A stretch of DNA of 64,000 nt, from positions 3,534,001 to 3,598,000 of the forward strand of contig NZ_CP079218.1 in the NCBI RefSeq assembly GCF_019317285.1. The letters are read 5' to 3'. The stretch is from Pedobacter sp. D749 (GTDB lineage Bacteria > Bacteroidota > Bacteroidia > Sphingobacteriales > Sphingobacteriaceae). Under the pieces are notes generated by a model. That model was not told where the DNA came from. It worked only from the letters and a program-made list of their open reading frames with translations, and did not search any database. This document shows positions 16,284 to 25,030 of this stretch, in pieces (the stretch's first letter is position 1; the number at the start of each line of letters is the position of its first letter). Position numbers and translations under genes: made by a program.

Positions 16284-17759
16284 ATGGGTTTATTTACTAA
16301 GAAGCCAATGCATTTGCTGCTAGAAGAAGCAGGAGATTCAGCCAAAGGCTTAAAGCGTACACTTAGCGCTGGTGCATTAGTGGCACTAGGTGTGGGCGCA
16401 ATTATTGGTGCTGGTTTATTTGTTAGAACAGCTGCTGCTGCTGCACAAAACGCCGGACCATCTGTTACTATCGGCTTTATTATTGCTGCAATTGGTTGTG
16501 CATTAGCTGGTTTGTGCTACGCAGAATTATCATCATCTATTCCGATTTCAGGTAGTGCTTACACTTACACTTATGCCACCATGGGCGAGCTTATGGCCTG
16601 GGTAATTGGCTGGGATTTAGTACTCGAATATGCTGTTGGAGCTGCAACAGTAGGTATCGCATGGAGCGAATACTTAAATAAACTTTTGGTAGAGGTGTTA
16701 CACATTTCTCCCATACCCTACGAATGGTGCCACTCACCTTTCCAATCGCATCCTGATGGCACAGTAAACGGAATCATCAATCTTCCGGCTTTATTTATTG
16801 TAGCTTTATTAAGCTTGCTTTTAATTAAAGGAACTTCAGAATCTGCATTTGTAAACGGAATTATCGTAATCGCAAAAGTAGGTATCGTTATTTTAATCAT
16901 TATTTTAGGTTGGGGCTTTATCCATGAAGCTAATCACCATCCGTATATTCCAAAAGCGACAACTTACGTAGATCATGCAGGTATCAGTCATAATTTTGGT
17001 GGTTTCTGGGGCGTTATTGGTGCTGCAGGAACAGTATTTTTCGCGTTTATTGGCTTTGATGCCGTGAGTACCGCAGCACAAGAGACTAAAAATCCTAAAA
17101 CTGCTATGCCAATCGGTATCTTAGGTTCATTAGCAGTATGTACTGTTTTATACATCTTATTTGCTCACGTTTTAACAGGTATTGCTCCGGTTGAGTTCTT
17201 CAGAACCAAAGGTGGTGAGGCATCAGTTGTAGCTGCAATCAGTGAATATATGACAGGTTATAGCTGGTTAGCCAAATTGGTTACGGTAGCTATCTTAGCA
17301 GGTTTCTCTTCTGTAATCCTGGTGATGTTATTGGGCCAGAGCCGTGTATTTTATTCCATGAGTAAAGATGGTTTATTGCCAAAAATGTTCAGCGATTTAC
17401 ACCCAAAATTCAAAACACCTTACAAAGCCAACTTAGTAATTTTAGTAATTGTAGGTCTATTTGCAGCATTCATTCCTGGTGATGTGGTAGGCGATATGAC
17501 CAGTATCGGTACTTTATTTGCCTTTATGTTGGTTTGTATAGCGGTAATTATCTTAAGAAAAACTGATCCAGATCTTCCACGTCAGTTTAAAACACCTTGG
17601 GTACCATTAATTCCAATTCTTGGTGTGGTTGCCTGTGGCTTAATGATTCTTGGTTTAGGCTGGACAAACTGGTTAAGATTATTTGGCTGGTTAGCTTTAG
17701 GCTTTATCATTTACTTTGGATACAGTAAAAAGAATTCACATTTGAAAGACGCTAAATAA
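16284..17759 (+). CDS. APC-family permease, cationic amino acid transporter type
   Basis: A 491-residue inner-membrane protein with about 12-13 helices. The N-terminal cytosolic segment (LLEEAGDSAKGLKRTLSAGA) leads into the helix-1 signature ALGVGAIIGAGLFVRTAAAA. The block PISGSAYTYTYATMGELMAW and the helix-6 region FFAFIGFDAVSTAAQETKNP are characteristic of the CAT branch (YfnA/GkApcT-like), proton-coupled uptake of amino acids. The substrate is not readable. It is paralogous to 51717-53666. It is a monocistronic unit with its own -7 box and a strong terminator. Confidence 0.9.
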   Translation: MGLFTKKPMHLLLEEAGDSAKGLKRTLSAGALVALGVGAIIGAGLFVRTAAAAAQNAGPSVTIGFIIAAIGCALAGLCYAELSSSIPISGSAYTYTYATMGELMAWVIGWDLVLEYAVGAATVGIAWSEYLNKLLVEVLHISPIPYEWCHSPFQSHPDGTVNGIINLPALFIVALLSLLLIKGTSESAFVNGIIVIAKVGIVILIIILGWGFIHEANHHPYIPKATTYVDHAGISHNFGGFWGVIGAAGTVFFAFIGFDAVSTAAQETKNPKTAMPIGILGSLAVCTVLYILFAHVLTGIAPVEFFRTKGGEASVVAAISEYMTGYSWLAKLVTVAILAGFSSVILVMLLGQSRVFYSMSKDGLLPKMFSDLHPKFKTPYKANLVILVIVGLFAAFIPGDVVGDMTSIGTLFAFMLVCIAVIILRKTDPDLPRQFKTPWVPLIPILGVVACGLMILGLGWTNWLRLFGWLALGFIIYFGYSKKNSHLKDAK

Positions 17760-17780
17760 GCTATATTTTTCAAAAAAATT

Positions 17781-17812
17781 AAAGCCCCGATTTAAAGTCG
17801 GGGCTTTTTTTT
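17781..17812 (+). terminator. Strong intrinsic terminator
   Basis: The perfect stem AAAGCCCCGA / TCGGGGCTTT with loop TTTAAAG is followed by a run of T. It lies 21 bases after the permease stop and is the clearest terminator in the window. Confidence 0.92.
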
Positions 17813-17836
17813 ATGTTAAATAATTGTTAATAAAAC

Positions 17837-17844
17837 TACCTTTG
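17837..17844 (+). promoter_or_regulatory. -7 box of the porin gene
   Basis: TACCTTTG, a perfect match to TAnnTTTG, lies 15 bases before the ATG at 17860. A longer frame starting at TTG 17824 runs through the box and would put coding sequence upstream of the transcription start, so it is not the real start. Confidence 0.75.
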
Positions 17845-17859
17845 CAGAAAATTGATAAG

Positions 17860-19191
17860 ATGTACCGCAATTCTGCTAAAATTAAGAGCGTTTATTTCTC
17901 TTTAACTGTTGTTTTACTATTCATATCCACATTAGGCTATGCACAAAGAACAATTAACGATGTAATGGATTCTACAACGGTAAACCATTTGCTTATTATT
18001 TCAAAGAAATATGGCTCATTATCGTTTAGTGGATATTTACAGCCACAATTTCAGGTTGCGCAATCAAACGGCACACAGGCAGAATACCAGGGAGGGAATT
18101 TTGGTGAATTTACCAATAACCGGTTCAGATTGAGAAGAGGTCGATTAAGAGCCGATTACATGATGCTTACAGAAGATGGGAGCCCTTCTACCTATTTTGT
18201 ACTTCAGTTTGACGGCACAGAACAAGGTGTGGCCATCCGCGATTTTTGGGGACGTTATTACGAAAACAAATGGAAGATACTGGCAGTAACGCTGGGTCTT
18301 TCGGGCCGTCCGTTTGGAAATGAACTACAGCTATCTTCTTCTGTCAGGGAAGCACCGGAGCGTGGACGGATGTCGCAAATTTTAATGAAAACAGAACGCG
18401 ATCTTGGGGTTACTTTTACCCTAAATCCACGTTGGAAAGATGCTACACTTAAAAACTTTGTATTCGATGCAGGCATTTACAATGGGCAGGGTTTGGCCGG
18501 GGCAGGAGAATTTGATAACAGCAAAGATTTTATCTTCCGGTTAAGCCATAAGACTTATGCATTTAATAAATTCACCATTGCAGGCGGTATCAGCACCTTA
18601 CAAGGTGGTTTAAACCACCGTTTACCCCTTAGCTATAAAATGGACAGAAGTAGTGATCAATGGCAAATGGTTAAGGATTCATCCGCTTCAACAATTAATA
18701 AGGTAGCGCCAAGGAGATATTATGGTGCCGATATTCAGCTGGCTACAAAAACCAAAAGCTGGAAATCAGAATTAAGGGCCGAAGTGGTATCAGGACTACA
18801 AACAGGCACTTCAACAACCTCAACCACACCAGGCTCCTATCCTGTTGATAATAAATCGGTAGCCTTGCCTTATTACACCAGAACTTTTAATGGTGCATAC
18901 CTTACCTTTGTACAAACCTTAAACAGTACGGACAACCAGCTTATTTTAAAGTATGATTGGTATGATCCGAATGCAAAGGTGAAAGGACTTGACATTTCAA
19001 GTGACAGAGGACTCTCTGCTGCAGACGTTCGCTTTGATACTTTTGGTTTTGGCTTTTTACATCACTTTAATCCACACTTTAAGGCGGTAATTTATTACGA
19101 TATTATTAAAAATGAATCGACTCAGATAAAAGATTATACGGCTGACAGAAAGGACAATGTACTTACTTTAAGAACACAGTTCTATTTCTAA
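17860..19191 (+). CDS. OprO/OprP-like outer-membrane porin
   Basis: A 443-residue protein beginning MYRNSAKIKSVYFSLTVVLL, with a signal peptide cleaved after GYAQ. The mature part has the features of the phosphate-selective porin O/P family: an early FSGYLQPQFQ strand, the motif NRFRLRRGRLRADYMM, repeated amphipathic strands, and a C-terminal strand ending in aromatic FYF for outer-membrane insertion. It would form a trimeric diffusion channel. The start at 17860 is set by the -7 box immediately upstream. The family name does not prove phosphate specificity in Bacteroidota. It is preceded by a strong terminator and followed by marC with its own promoter. Confidence 0.85.
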   Translation: MYRNSAKIKSVYFSLTVVLLFISTLGYAQRTINDVMDSTTVNHLLIISKKYGSLSFSGYLQPQFQVAQSNGTQAEYQGGNFGEFTNNRFRLRRGRLRADYMMLTEDGSPSTYFVLQFDGTEQGVAIRDFWGRYYENKWKILAVTLGLSGRPFGNELQLSSSVREAPERGRMSQILMKTERDLGVTFTLNPRWKDATLKNFVFDAGIYNGQGLAGAGEFDNSKDFIFRLSHKTYAFNKFTIAGGISTLQGGLNHRLPLSYKMDRSSDQWQMVKDSSASTINKVAPRRYYGADIQLATKTKSWKSELRAEVVSGLQTGTSTTSTTPGSYPVDNKSVALPYYTRTFNGAYLTFVQTLNSTDNQLILKYDWYDPNAKVKGLDISSDRGLSAADVRFDTFGFGFLHHFNPHFKAVIYYDIIKNESTQIKDYTADRKDNVLTLRTQFYF

Positions 19192-19206
19192 TAAATAATC
19201 GCACAA

Positions 19207-19238
19207 TTGAGGAATTGATACAAATTCCGCTACCTTTG
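19207..19238 (+). promoter_or_regulatory. Promoter of the MarC-family gene
   Basis: A TTG at 19207-19209 and TACCTTTG at 19231-19238 are separated by 21 bases, matching the Bacteroidota -33/-7 layout. The ATG follows 17 bases later at 19256. Confidence 0.7.
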
Positions 19239-19255
19239 CTTAAAATTGTCCAGCT

Positions 19256-19837
19256 ATGAAATTCGATTTTATGACGTTCAACTTAAGCGAGATCATATCA
19301 ACAACGATGGTGCTCTTTGCCATTATCGATATTTTAGGCGCCATTCCGGTTGTAATCGAATTACGTAGAAAAGCAGGACATATCGAATCGGAAAAAGCAT
19401 CGCTGGTGGCAGCAGGTTTAATGATCCTTTTTTTGTTCGTTGGCGAATCGCTATTAAAAGTAATCGGATTAGATGTAGAATCTTTCGCTATTGCAGGCTC
19501 ATTCGTAATCTTTTTTATCGCCATGGAAATGGTATTGGGATTAACCATTTTTAAAGAAGAAGCACCCGAAACGGTATCTATCGTTCCATTGGCTTTCCCT
19601 TTAATTGCCGGAGCCGGAACAATGACTACCTTACTTTCGTTAAAAACAGAATACCATACCCAGAATATTTTAGTGGGCATTATACTCAACATGTTGTTTG
19701 TTTATTTCGTGCTGAAGAACACCAACAGACTGGAAAAACTTTTCGGAAAATCAGGCTTAAACATCTTACGTAAAGCCTTTGGCGTAATTTTACTGGCTAT
19801 AGCGATTAAGTTGTTCAGAAATAATACAGGGCTTTAG
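19256..19837 (+). CDS. MarC-family integral membrane protein
   Basis: A 193-residue protein with six predicted membrane helices and family features: FAIIDILGAIPVVIELRRKA in the first helix pair, and VPLAFPLIAGAGTMTTLLSL in the middle. MarC/UPF0056 proteins are inner-membrane proteins of unknown transport function; the old link to multiple antibiotic resistance is not supported. It has its own -33/-7 promoter. No partner gene is adjacent: the neighbours are a porin and a repeat-rich spacer. Confidence 0.9.
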   Translation: MKFDFMTFNLSEIISTTMVLFAIIDILGAIPVVIELRRKAGHIESEKASLVAAGLMILFLFVGESLLKVIGLDVESFAIAGSFVIFFIAMEMVLGLTIFKEEAPETVSIVPLAFPLIAGAGTMTTLLSLKTEYHTQNILVGIILNMLFVYFVLKNTNRLEKLFGKSGLNILRKAFGVILLAIAIKLFRNNTGL

Positions 19838-20048
19838 GGGGATGGAAGAGGTGAGACGGAAAATGGATGATGTACTTAGGGCAGGACCGTCATTTCGACT
19901 GTAGCGCAGCGGAATGGGGAAATCTAATTAATAAAGTCGTTATGCTTGTCTATTGCGGACATAATGACGATAGTACTATAAATGACAATCCTTTCACCAA
20001 ACTGTAACAATAATTGCGTATATTCATCTAAACATAAAAGCTCACATC
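19838..20048. other. Intergenic region with a REP-like fragment
   Basis: No conserved gene is seen. GTCATTTCGACTGTAGCGCA GCGGAATGGGGAAATCT at 19888-19925 is a copy of the widespread Bacteroidota intergenic repeat of which a full hairpin form is present at 27428-27512. The rest is unremarkable. Confidence 0.5.
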
Positions 20049-20156
20049 ATGAAAAGCTTTGAAGAATATACCTTAATTATCGGAGCCATCGCTGTATTAA
20101 TAGAAGCAGTGAAATACTTCAAAAAGAATTTCAAATCCTGGTTTGAGCATACTTAG
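20049..20156 (+). CDS. Small single-helix membrane protein (35 residues)
   Basis: An ATG at 20049 opens MKSFEEYTLIIGAIAVLIEA, then a basic end (KYFKKNFKSWFEHT) and TAG. The layout is a short polar start, one membrane helix (about 8-21) and a Lys/aromatic interfacial tail. This is a plausible tiny inner-membrane protein. No RBS or -7 box is clear, and length alone gives weak statistical support. The family is not recognised. Confidence 0.35.
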   Translation: MKSFEEYTLIIGAIAVLIEAVKYFKKNFKSWFEHT

Positions 20157-20185
20157 TATGCATGCATTTAATCGTAATTTAAGCT

Positions 20186-20224
20186 TATTGCATTACGATT
20201 CCCAATCAAGTTGGGAATGACGAT
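20186..20224. repeat. REP-like hairpin, second copy
   Basis: Thirty-nine bases identical to 12004-12042, centred on the hairpin TCCCAA TCAAG TTGGGA. Here only one hairpin of the pair is present. It lies between a small ORF and the end of the convergent methyltransferase gene. Confidence 0.75.
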
Positions 20225-20282
20225 CAACTGAATAATCTTTCTAAAAAATAAGCCTATTGATCTTGAAATCCTAAAATCCTGA

Positions 20283-21452
20283 TTAATCCTGGCTTCTCTT
20301 AATCAACCTTGCCACAAACATCGTATCCGCATTATTTTCATAACCTTTTATCAGTTCCATCTTTTCCAATTCTACTGGAAGTGTATCGAGCATATGCTGC
20401 ACAACAGCTTCATTCTCTTGTGCAAAAGCAGAACAGGTAATGTAAATTAAAGGTTTACCTGGCTTTAAGTATTTTACCACGTTCTGTACAATGCCTTTTT
20501 GGATGGTTGCAAACTGATTGATTTTACGTTCTTCAAAAAAGGTAAGCATTTCTGGTGTTCTTCCCCAGGTGCCCGAACCTGTACAAGGTGCATCTAAAAT
20601 AATTCCGTCAAACTGATAATGGTGTAAAACCTGATCATTATTTTGCAAAAGATCCAGTTCTTTTTTATGGTATTTTTTAATCCCTGACAAGCGAAAACGT
20701 TCATCCAGGTTTAATAATACACTTTCACGCAGATCAGAAACCAAAAGCTCGATCACAGGCTCAAAACTATGCAAAAGCAGGGTTTTGCCACCCGATGCGG
20801 CGCAGCAGTCCCACCATTTATCCCATTTATCAGGCTTAAAATATAAGCCAGTGTGTTGTGAGGATAAATCCTGAACCTGGTAACTTCCCTCATTTAAAAT
20901 GGTTTCAAGTTTGGTTCCATTGGGTAAAGCCAGGGCAGTATCAGTAATTGCTTTAACTACAATATTTTCAGCTTCTAATTTAGAGCTAATTGCCGCAGCA
21001 TCTTCAGCTTTCACCCGGATAAACAGATCGGGCTGTTTAAAAAAAGAGGTAAAAAATGCTTCTTTATCAATACCGACAGAAAGTGCTGCATGGAAAGGAT
21101 AAACGTCTTCCAGATTAAAATCGGGGTATTTAACTTTAATCAGTGCTAATTTTTCCTCAAGCGGTGAATTAATGCTTTCCTTTAAATCTGGTAAATTCTT
21201 CTCCACAAGCAAGCTTAAAGTATCATGACATAGAAAATCTGCAATACTCAAACGGACTTCATGATGAAGCGTTGGTAAAGCTTTTCCTAATCTGAAAAAG
21301 CTATATATATGACGGGTAGCCCACCTCCTGTCTGACGAGCCCATTTGCTTATGCTGTTTAAAATAAGCGGGCAGAAAGCGATGTAAAGGCAAACTTCCAT
21401 CATAACTATTTAAAATCTGTTCAAAGGCTCTTAACTGATGATCTGCTCTCAT
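20283..21452 (-). CDS. RsmB/NOP2-type RNA (cytosine-5) methyltransferase
   Basis: A 389-residue protein. The N-terminal helical part (RRWATRHIYSFFRLGKAL) resembles the NusB-like/N1 region of RsmB-type enzymes. The SAM-binding domain shows YQVQDLSSQHTG, CCAASGGKTLLL (motif I), DAPCTGSGTWGR (motif IV, Cys) and YITCSAFAQENEAVV (motif VI with catalytic Cys). The two-Cys chemistry of m5C methyltransferases is therefore complete. The probable target is 16S rRNA; other rRNA or tRNA targets are possible because assignments within the NOP2/Sun group are unreliable. It starts at ATG 21452, 30 bases after the lipoprotein gene ends. Confidence 0.88.
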   Translation of the reverse strand: MRADHQLRAFEQILNSYDGSLPLHRFLPAYFKQHKQMGSSDRRWATRHIYSFFRLGKALPTLHHEVRLSIADFLCHDTLSLLVEKNLPDLKESINSPLEEKLALIKVKYPDFNLEDVYPFHAALSVGIDKEAFFTSFFKQPDLFIRVKAEDAAAISSKLEAENIVVKAITDTALALPNGTKLETILNEGSYQVQDLSSQHTGLYFKPDKWDKWWDCCAASGGKTLLLHSFEPVIELLVSDLRESVLLNLDERFRLSGIKKYHKKELDLLQNNDQVLHHYQFDGIILDAPCTGSGTWGRTPEMLTFFEERKINQFATIQKGIVQNVVKYLKPGKPLIYITCSAFAQENEAVVQHMLDTLPVELEKMELIKGYENNADTMFVARLIKRSQD

Positions 21453-21482
21453 GCAATAATTAAAATGGAAGAAAATGATAGA

Positions 21483-22694
21483 TTACTCAACTGGGCTTAA
21501 AGCAAAGTTTTTAAACTTCAACAGCATTAAACTGGTGTTAATATAGCCTAATTTTTCATCATGGATAAATGAAAAATTATTATGCAGCCCTTTATACTTA
21601 TCCTTTACAATATAATCTTTATAATCTTCTCCGTAAGTTACCAGTAGTTTGCCAAAATAATAGCCAATATCGAATCCTTTAAAAGCATATTCGCCAGGCT
21701 CGAAACCATATTTATAACGGTATTTTTTAATAAAAGTGACCACTGCACTATTTTTATAGTCAATTTTATAAGATGAACTGATGATAGTATTCAGATCCTG
21801 CAGTTTATCAGTAGGGTAATTCTGTTTAACCCAGTTCGGGTGCCCAAAAAGCGAGATGTTATATCCACCTGCCGGAAGATGTTTTAATTTATACAGTTTT
21901 TCGATAGTAGGGAGCACAAAAGCACGGTCGGAAGAGGTAAGCACCACCGCATATTGTTTGCCTTTGATCATCCTTGTTTCAAAGGTATATACCGAAGCAT
22001 ACTCCTGCACAATAAATTTGGTATTGGCTTGAAGATCGTTCCTTATTGGTGCTGCAAATTGCTCGTCTTCAGTTTTTTTAGGATTAATCAATACCACTAT
22101 TGTATTAGTGGGATTGTAATTTTTAGCCAGATAGGTTGCGATCTTTTTACCATGTAAGCCAATATTATTTACAACCGACACCAGGTTTGGATTGTTAAAT
22201 TCAGTAGGTTCGGAGGCGGCCAATGGAGATACAATGATTGCATTATTTTCCTTGGCATAATTGGAGATAAACTTTAACCCCTCAGGAAAAACCGGGCCAA
22301 TGATTAAATTGCTTTGTTTAAAACGCTCATTCCTGTACAAGAGCGATATATGTGCATTGTCATCCTCTGTATCGAAAACATTTAGTTTAAAATTTAAACC
22401 CAGGGCCGCGGCAGAATCCAACCCCAGTTTAAAGCCCTGATAAAAATCGATAGGCATCGCGTATTTCTCGATATCGGCTTTTGTGGCTGTTTTTAATTTC
22501 AGCTCGTTCAATTTAAAGGGAACAAGCAGGGAAACACTTGCCTGCGAAAACTTTTTGACAGGCTTTTTATCTGCAGGTTTCTCTTTTTCATCCGGTTTAC
22601 TCTTTTCGGGCTTGGGTGTCCTGATTTTAGGCGAACAAGCACCCAAAACTATCGTAAACAAAACCAGCAATCCATAAACCTTCTTGAAATTCAT
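21483..22694 (-). CDS. Lipoprotein with type 1 periplasmic-binding fold
   Basis: A 403-residue protein starting MNFKKVYGLLVLFTIVLGAC, with lipobox VLGAC and lipidation at Cys20. A Lys/Pro/Glu-rich linker (about 21-55) precedes a two-lobed domain of the branched-chain amino acid-binding/LivJ type (VSLLVPFKLNE, FYQGFKLGLDSAAALG, LIIGPVFPEGLKFISNYAKE, KGFDIGYYFGKLLV). Such Bacteroidota lipoproteins have no ABC transporter beside them and may instead take part in envelope assembly, like LpoA. The upstream in-frame start at 22712 adds six codons and is less likely. It lies 104 bases downstream of guaA with a hairpin between, so it may share or partly escape guaA transcription. Confidence 0.75.
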   Translation of the reverse strand: MNFKKVYGLLVLFTIVLGACSPKIRTPKPEKSKPDEKEKPADKKPVKKFSQASVSLLVPFKLNELKLKTATKADIEKYAMPIDFYQGFKLGLDSAAALGLNFKLNVFDTEDDNAHISLLYRNERFKQSNLIIGPVFPEGLKFISNYAKENNAIIVSPLAASEPTEFNNPNLVSVVNNIGLHGKKIATYLAKNYNPTNTIVVLINPKKTEDEQFAAPIRNDLQANTKFIVQEYASVYTFETRMIKGKQYAVVLTSSDRAFVLPTIEKLYKLKHLPAGGYNISLFGHPNWVKQNYPTDKLQDLNTIISSSYKIDYKNSAVVTFIKKYRYKYGFEPGEYAFKGFDIGYYFGKLLVTYGEDYKDYIVKDKYKGLHNNFSFIHDEKLGYINTSLMLLKFKNFALSPVE

Positions 22695-22705
22695 ACCTAT
22701 CGTTT

Positions 22706-22747
22706 TTAACAAAATATGCTAGCAAAGTTTATTCCACCTTGCTAGCA
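22706..22747 (-). terminator. Hairpin between guaA and the lipoprotein gene
   Basis: ATGCTAGCAA appears in inverted orientation on both sides of about 15 bases (22707-22716 and 22732-22741), followed on the minus strand by a short T-rich stretch. It may terminate guaA transcription partly. A near-consensus AAACTTTG inside it could be a promoter for the lipoprotein gene. Confidence 0.45.
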
Positions 22748-22798
22748 TCACATTTATTTTATGCAGTTTGGACTCCAAACTGAAAGCTCACAATTGAA

Positions 22799-24328
22799 TT
22801 ATTCCCACTCGATCGTTGCAGGTGGTTTAGAGCTGATATCATATACCACTCTATTGATCCCTTTAACTTTATTGATAATTTCGTTAGAAATTTTAGCCAG
22901 TACCGGGTAAGGTAAATGACACCAGTCTGCAGTCATACCATCCAATGATTCTACCGCTCTCAATGCAATTACATTTTCGTAGGTACGTTCATCGCCCATC
23001 ACCCCTACCGATCTTACCGGTAAAAAGATGGCTCCGGCCTGCCATACCTGATCGTATAAACCTGCTTCTTTTAAATTGTCGATATAAATTTTATCGGCAT
23101 CTTGCAAAATGGCTACTTTTTCAGGAGTAACCTCGCCAATAATGCGGATACCTAAGCCTGGTCCTGGAAACGGGTGACGACCCAGGATAAACGATTCTAA
23201 GCCTAAAGCAGTACCTACTCTTCTCACTTCATCTTTAAATAAAGTTTTAAGGGGCTCAACTACTTTTAATTTCATAAAATCCGGCAAACCGCCTACATTG
23301 TGGTGCGATTTAATGGTTGCTGATGGACCTTTAACCGAAACTGACTCAATAATGTCCGGGTAAATTGTACCTTGTGCTAACCACTTCACATCCTGAATAA
23401 GGTGAGATTCTTCATCGAAAACTTCGATAAACACACGACCAATAATTTTACGTTTTGTTTCCGGATCTTCTACTCCAGCCAACTGGCTTAAGAATTTATC
23501 TTTAGCATCAACGCCTTTAATGTTTAAGCCAAAATCTTTATACTGCTCTAAAACACTTTCATATTCGTTTTTACGCAATAAACCATTATCAACAAATATA
23601 CAGTGTAGGTTTGTACCAATGGCTTTATGTAAAAGTACCGCAGCAACACTGCTATCAACACCACCTGAAAGCGCCAGAACAACTTTATCATTACCTACAG
23701 TCGCTTTAATATCGGCAATTGTGGTTTCAACAAAAGCAGCAGAAGTCCAGTCCTGGCTACATCCGCAAATATCAACCAGGAAGTTTTCTAAAAGGATTTT
23801 CCCATCAATACTATGGGTTACCTCAGGGTGAAACTGGATGGCATAAGTATCAGAATCTTTAATATGATAAGCCGCTACTTTTACACTATCTGTACTGGCA
23901 ATCAGTTCAAAGTTTTCAGGAATATCGGTAATGGTATCGCCATGGCTCATCCAAACTTGCGAATCGATGTTGATGCCTTTGAATAGTTTATTCTCCTGGT
24001 TTACAAAATTCAGGTTAGCACGGCCATATTCGCGTGTTGAAGATGGCTGAACTGCACCGCCAGAATGTTGGGCAATATATTGTGCACCATAACAAACAGC
24101 CAGTAAAGGAAATTTTAAATGGTATTTTGATAAATCGATTTGAGGCGCATCTTCCTGGCGAACAGAGTATGGGCTACCCGAAAAGATAACACCTTTTACG
24201 TCCTCGGTAATCTCAGGAAGATTGTTGTATGGATATATTTCACAGTAAATATTTAGTTCGCGAACCCTACGAGCGATGAGTTGTGTAAATTGCGAACCAA
24301 AATCGACGATAATGATTTTTTCTTGCAT
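22799..24328 (-). CDS. guaA: GMP synthase (glutamine-hydrolysing)
   Basis: A 509-residue two-domain enzyme converting XMP to GMP. The class I glutamine amidotransferase domain occupies about residues 1-190, with nucleophile Cys79 in [12 protein letters not shown] and His/Glu in [10 protein letters not shown]. The ATP-pyrophosphatase domain has the P-loop [15 protein letters not shown] near 222 and ends in the dimerisation domain with the family-typical C-terminus [12 protein letters not shown]. The start is the ATG at 24328. An in-frame TTG at 24343 is the end of the -7 box, so it cannot be the start if that promoter is real. The mRNA would be nearly leaderless. It is a single-gene unit. Confidence 0.97.
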   Translation of the reverse strand: MQEKIIIVDFGSQFTQLIARRVRELNIYCEIYPYNNLPEITEDVKGVIFSGSPYSVRQEDAPQIDLSKYHLKFPLLAVCYGAQYIAQHSGGAVQPSSTREYGRANLNFVNQENKLFKGINIDSQVWMSHGDTITDIPENFELIASTDSVKVAAYHIKDSDTYAIQFHPEVTHSIDGKILLENFLVDICGCSQDWTSAAFVETTIADIKATVGNDKVVLALSGGVDSSVAAVLLHKAIGTNLHCIFVDNGLLRKNEYESVLEQYKDFGLNIKGVDAKDKFLSQLAGVEDPETKRKIIGRVFIEVFDEESHLIQDVKWLAQGTIYPDIIESVSVKGPSATIKSHHNVGGLPDFMKLKVVEPLKTLFKDEVRRVGTALGLESFILGRHPFPGPGLGIRIIGEVTPEKVAILQDADKIYIDNLKEAGLYDQVWQAGAIFLPVRSVGVMGDERTYENVIALRAVESLDGMTADWCHLPYPVLAKISNEIINKVKGINRVVYDISSKPPATIEWE

Positions 24329-24331
24329 CCG

Positions 24332-24339
24332 CAAAGGTA
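24332..24339 (-). promoter_or_regulatory. -7 box of guaA, three bases before the ATG
   Basis: On the minus strand TACCTTTG is followed by CGG and then ATG. With transcription starting about seven bases after the box centre, the transcript would begin at or within a few bases of the start codon. Confidence 0.7.
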
Positions 24340-24354
24340 CCAATTAGATATGAG

Positions 24355-24505
24355 ATTTGAGAGGGGAGATTTGAGATTTTTGAAGGAAAAAGTCCGGAGT
24401 CGCTAGTCCGGAGTCCGAAGTAAATTAAGTGATTTAAACAATTAACCGGTTAACCTGTATACAACTTGCAGGTACTAATGAACCAATGACAAATGAACCA
24501 GTTAA
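24355..24505. repeat. Intergenic repeat cluster
   Basis: Three short repeat families meet here. GAGATTTGAGATTT-type text lies at 24364-24380 and recurs near 61090 and 62160. GTCCGGAGTC is repeated at 24392-24418 and recurs at 42845-42970. AACCGGTTAACC with AATGAACCAATGAC at 24435-24500 recurs near 13790. All are low-complexity and weakly self-complementary. Confidence 0.55.
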
Positions 24506-24508
24506 CCG

Positions 24509-24967
24509 CTAAGATTCGATCAAAATTACCTCTACTCCAAACTTCCTTAAAAAATCTACACCTTCATCGCTTGGCAAGCCTTTGTAAGCCGCATATGATT
24601 TAGAATAATACACCAGTTTAATTCCTGAAGATAAAATTAACCGGGCACAGGCAATACAGGGAGACAAAGTAGTGTATAAAGTACATCCTTCTATTTTCGA
24701 ACCATTTTTTGAGGCATAAAGTATCGCATTTTCTTCTGCATGCAGGGCTAAAGAGCAGCTCCCCTTACTATCGCGTGCGCAACCATGCTCTGGCCATTCC
24801 TCATCACAATTGTGCGTACCGGCTGGTGGCCCATTGTAGCCAATAGAAATAATGCGGGTATCTTTTGTTAATACTGCACCAACATGCGCACGTACACAAT
24901 GCGAACGGGCTGCCAAATCGGTGGCAAGGTTCATAAATATCGAATCGAAACTTGGTTTATCTGCCAT
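24509..24967 (-). CDS. dCMP deaminase family protein
   Basis: A 152-residue zinc deaminase. The zinc and catalytic motif HAEEN is at 76-80, and PCIAC (zinc Cys103 and Cys107) follows. ISIGYNGPPAGTHNCDE upstream is typical of dCMP deaminases of the ComEB type. The product would be dUMP for thymidylate synthesis. Cys-rich text between 54 and 71 (NCDEEWPEHGCARDSKGSC) matches the extra zinc site seen in this group. It is transcribed with the sugar transporter downstream, but a terminator lies after that transporter, and the pair is separated by only 63 bases that also contain that hairpin; see the terminator entry. Confidence 0.9.
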   Translation of the reverse strand: MADKPSFDSIFMNLATDLAARSHCVRAHVGAVLTKDTRIISIGYNGPPAGTHNCDEEWPEHGCARDSKGSCSLALHAEENAILYASKNGSKIEGCTLYTTLSPCIACARLILSSGIKLVYYSKSYAAYKGLPSDEGVDFLRKFGVEVILIES

Positions 24968-24976
24968 ATAGAAATC

Positions 24977-25010
24977 AAAAAAGCCACAAAGAAATAAATC
25001 TCTGTGGCTG
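24977..25010 (-). terminator. Intrinsic terminator after the sugar transporter
   Basis: On the minus strand GCCACAGAGA / TCTTTGTGGC forms a stem with a short AT loop, followed by TTTTTT. It lies about 20 bases after the transporter stop (25031), so it ends that transcript before the dCMP deaminase gene begins. Confidence 0.85.
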
Positions 25011-25030
25011 CAAAATTACTTTATTAAAAA

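Noticed and set aside
24329..24343. Upstream TTG start for guaA adding five residues
   Set aside because: The TTG and the next codons form the -7 promoter box TACCTTTG; homologues start at MQEKI-like sequence.
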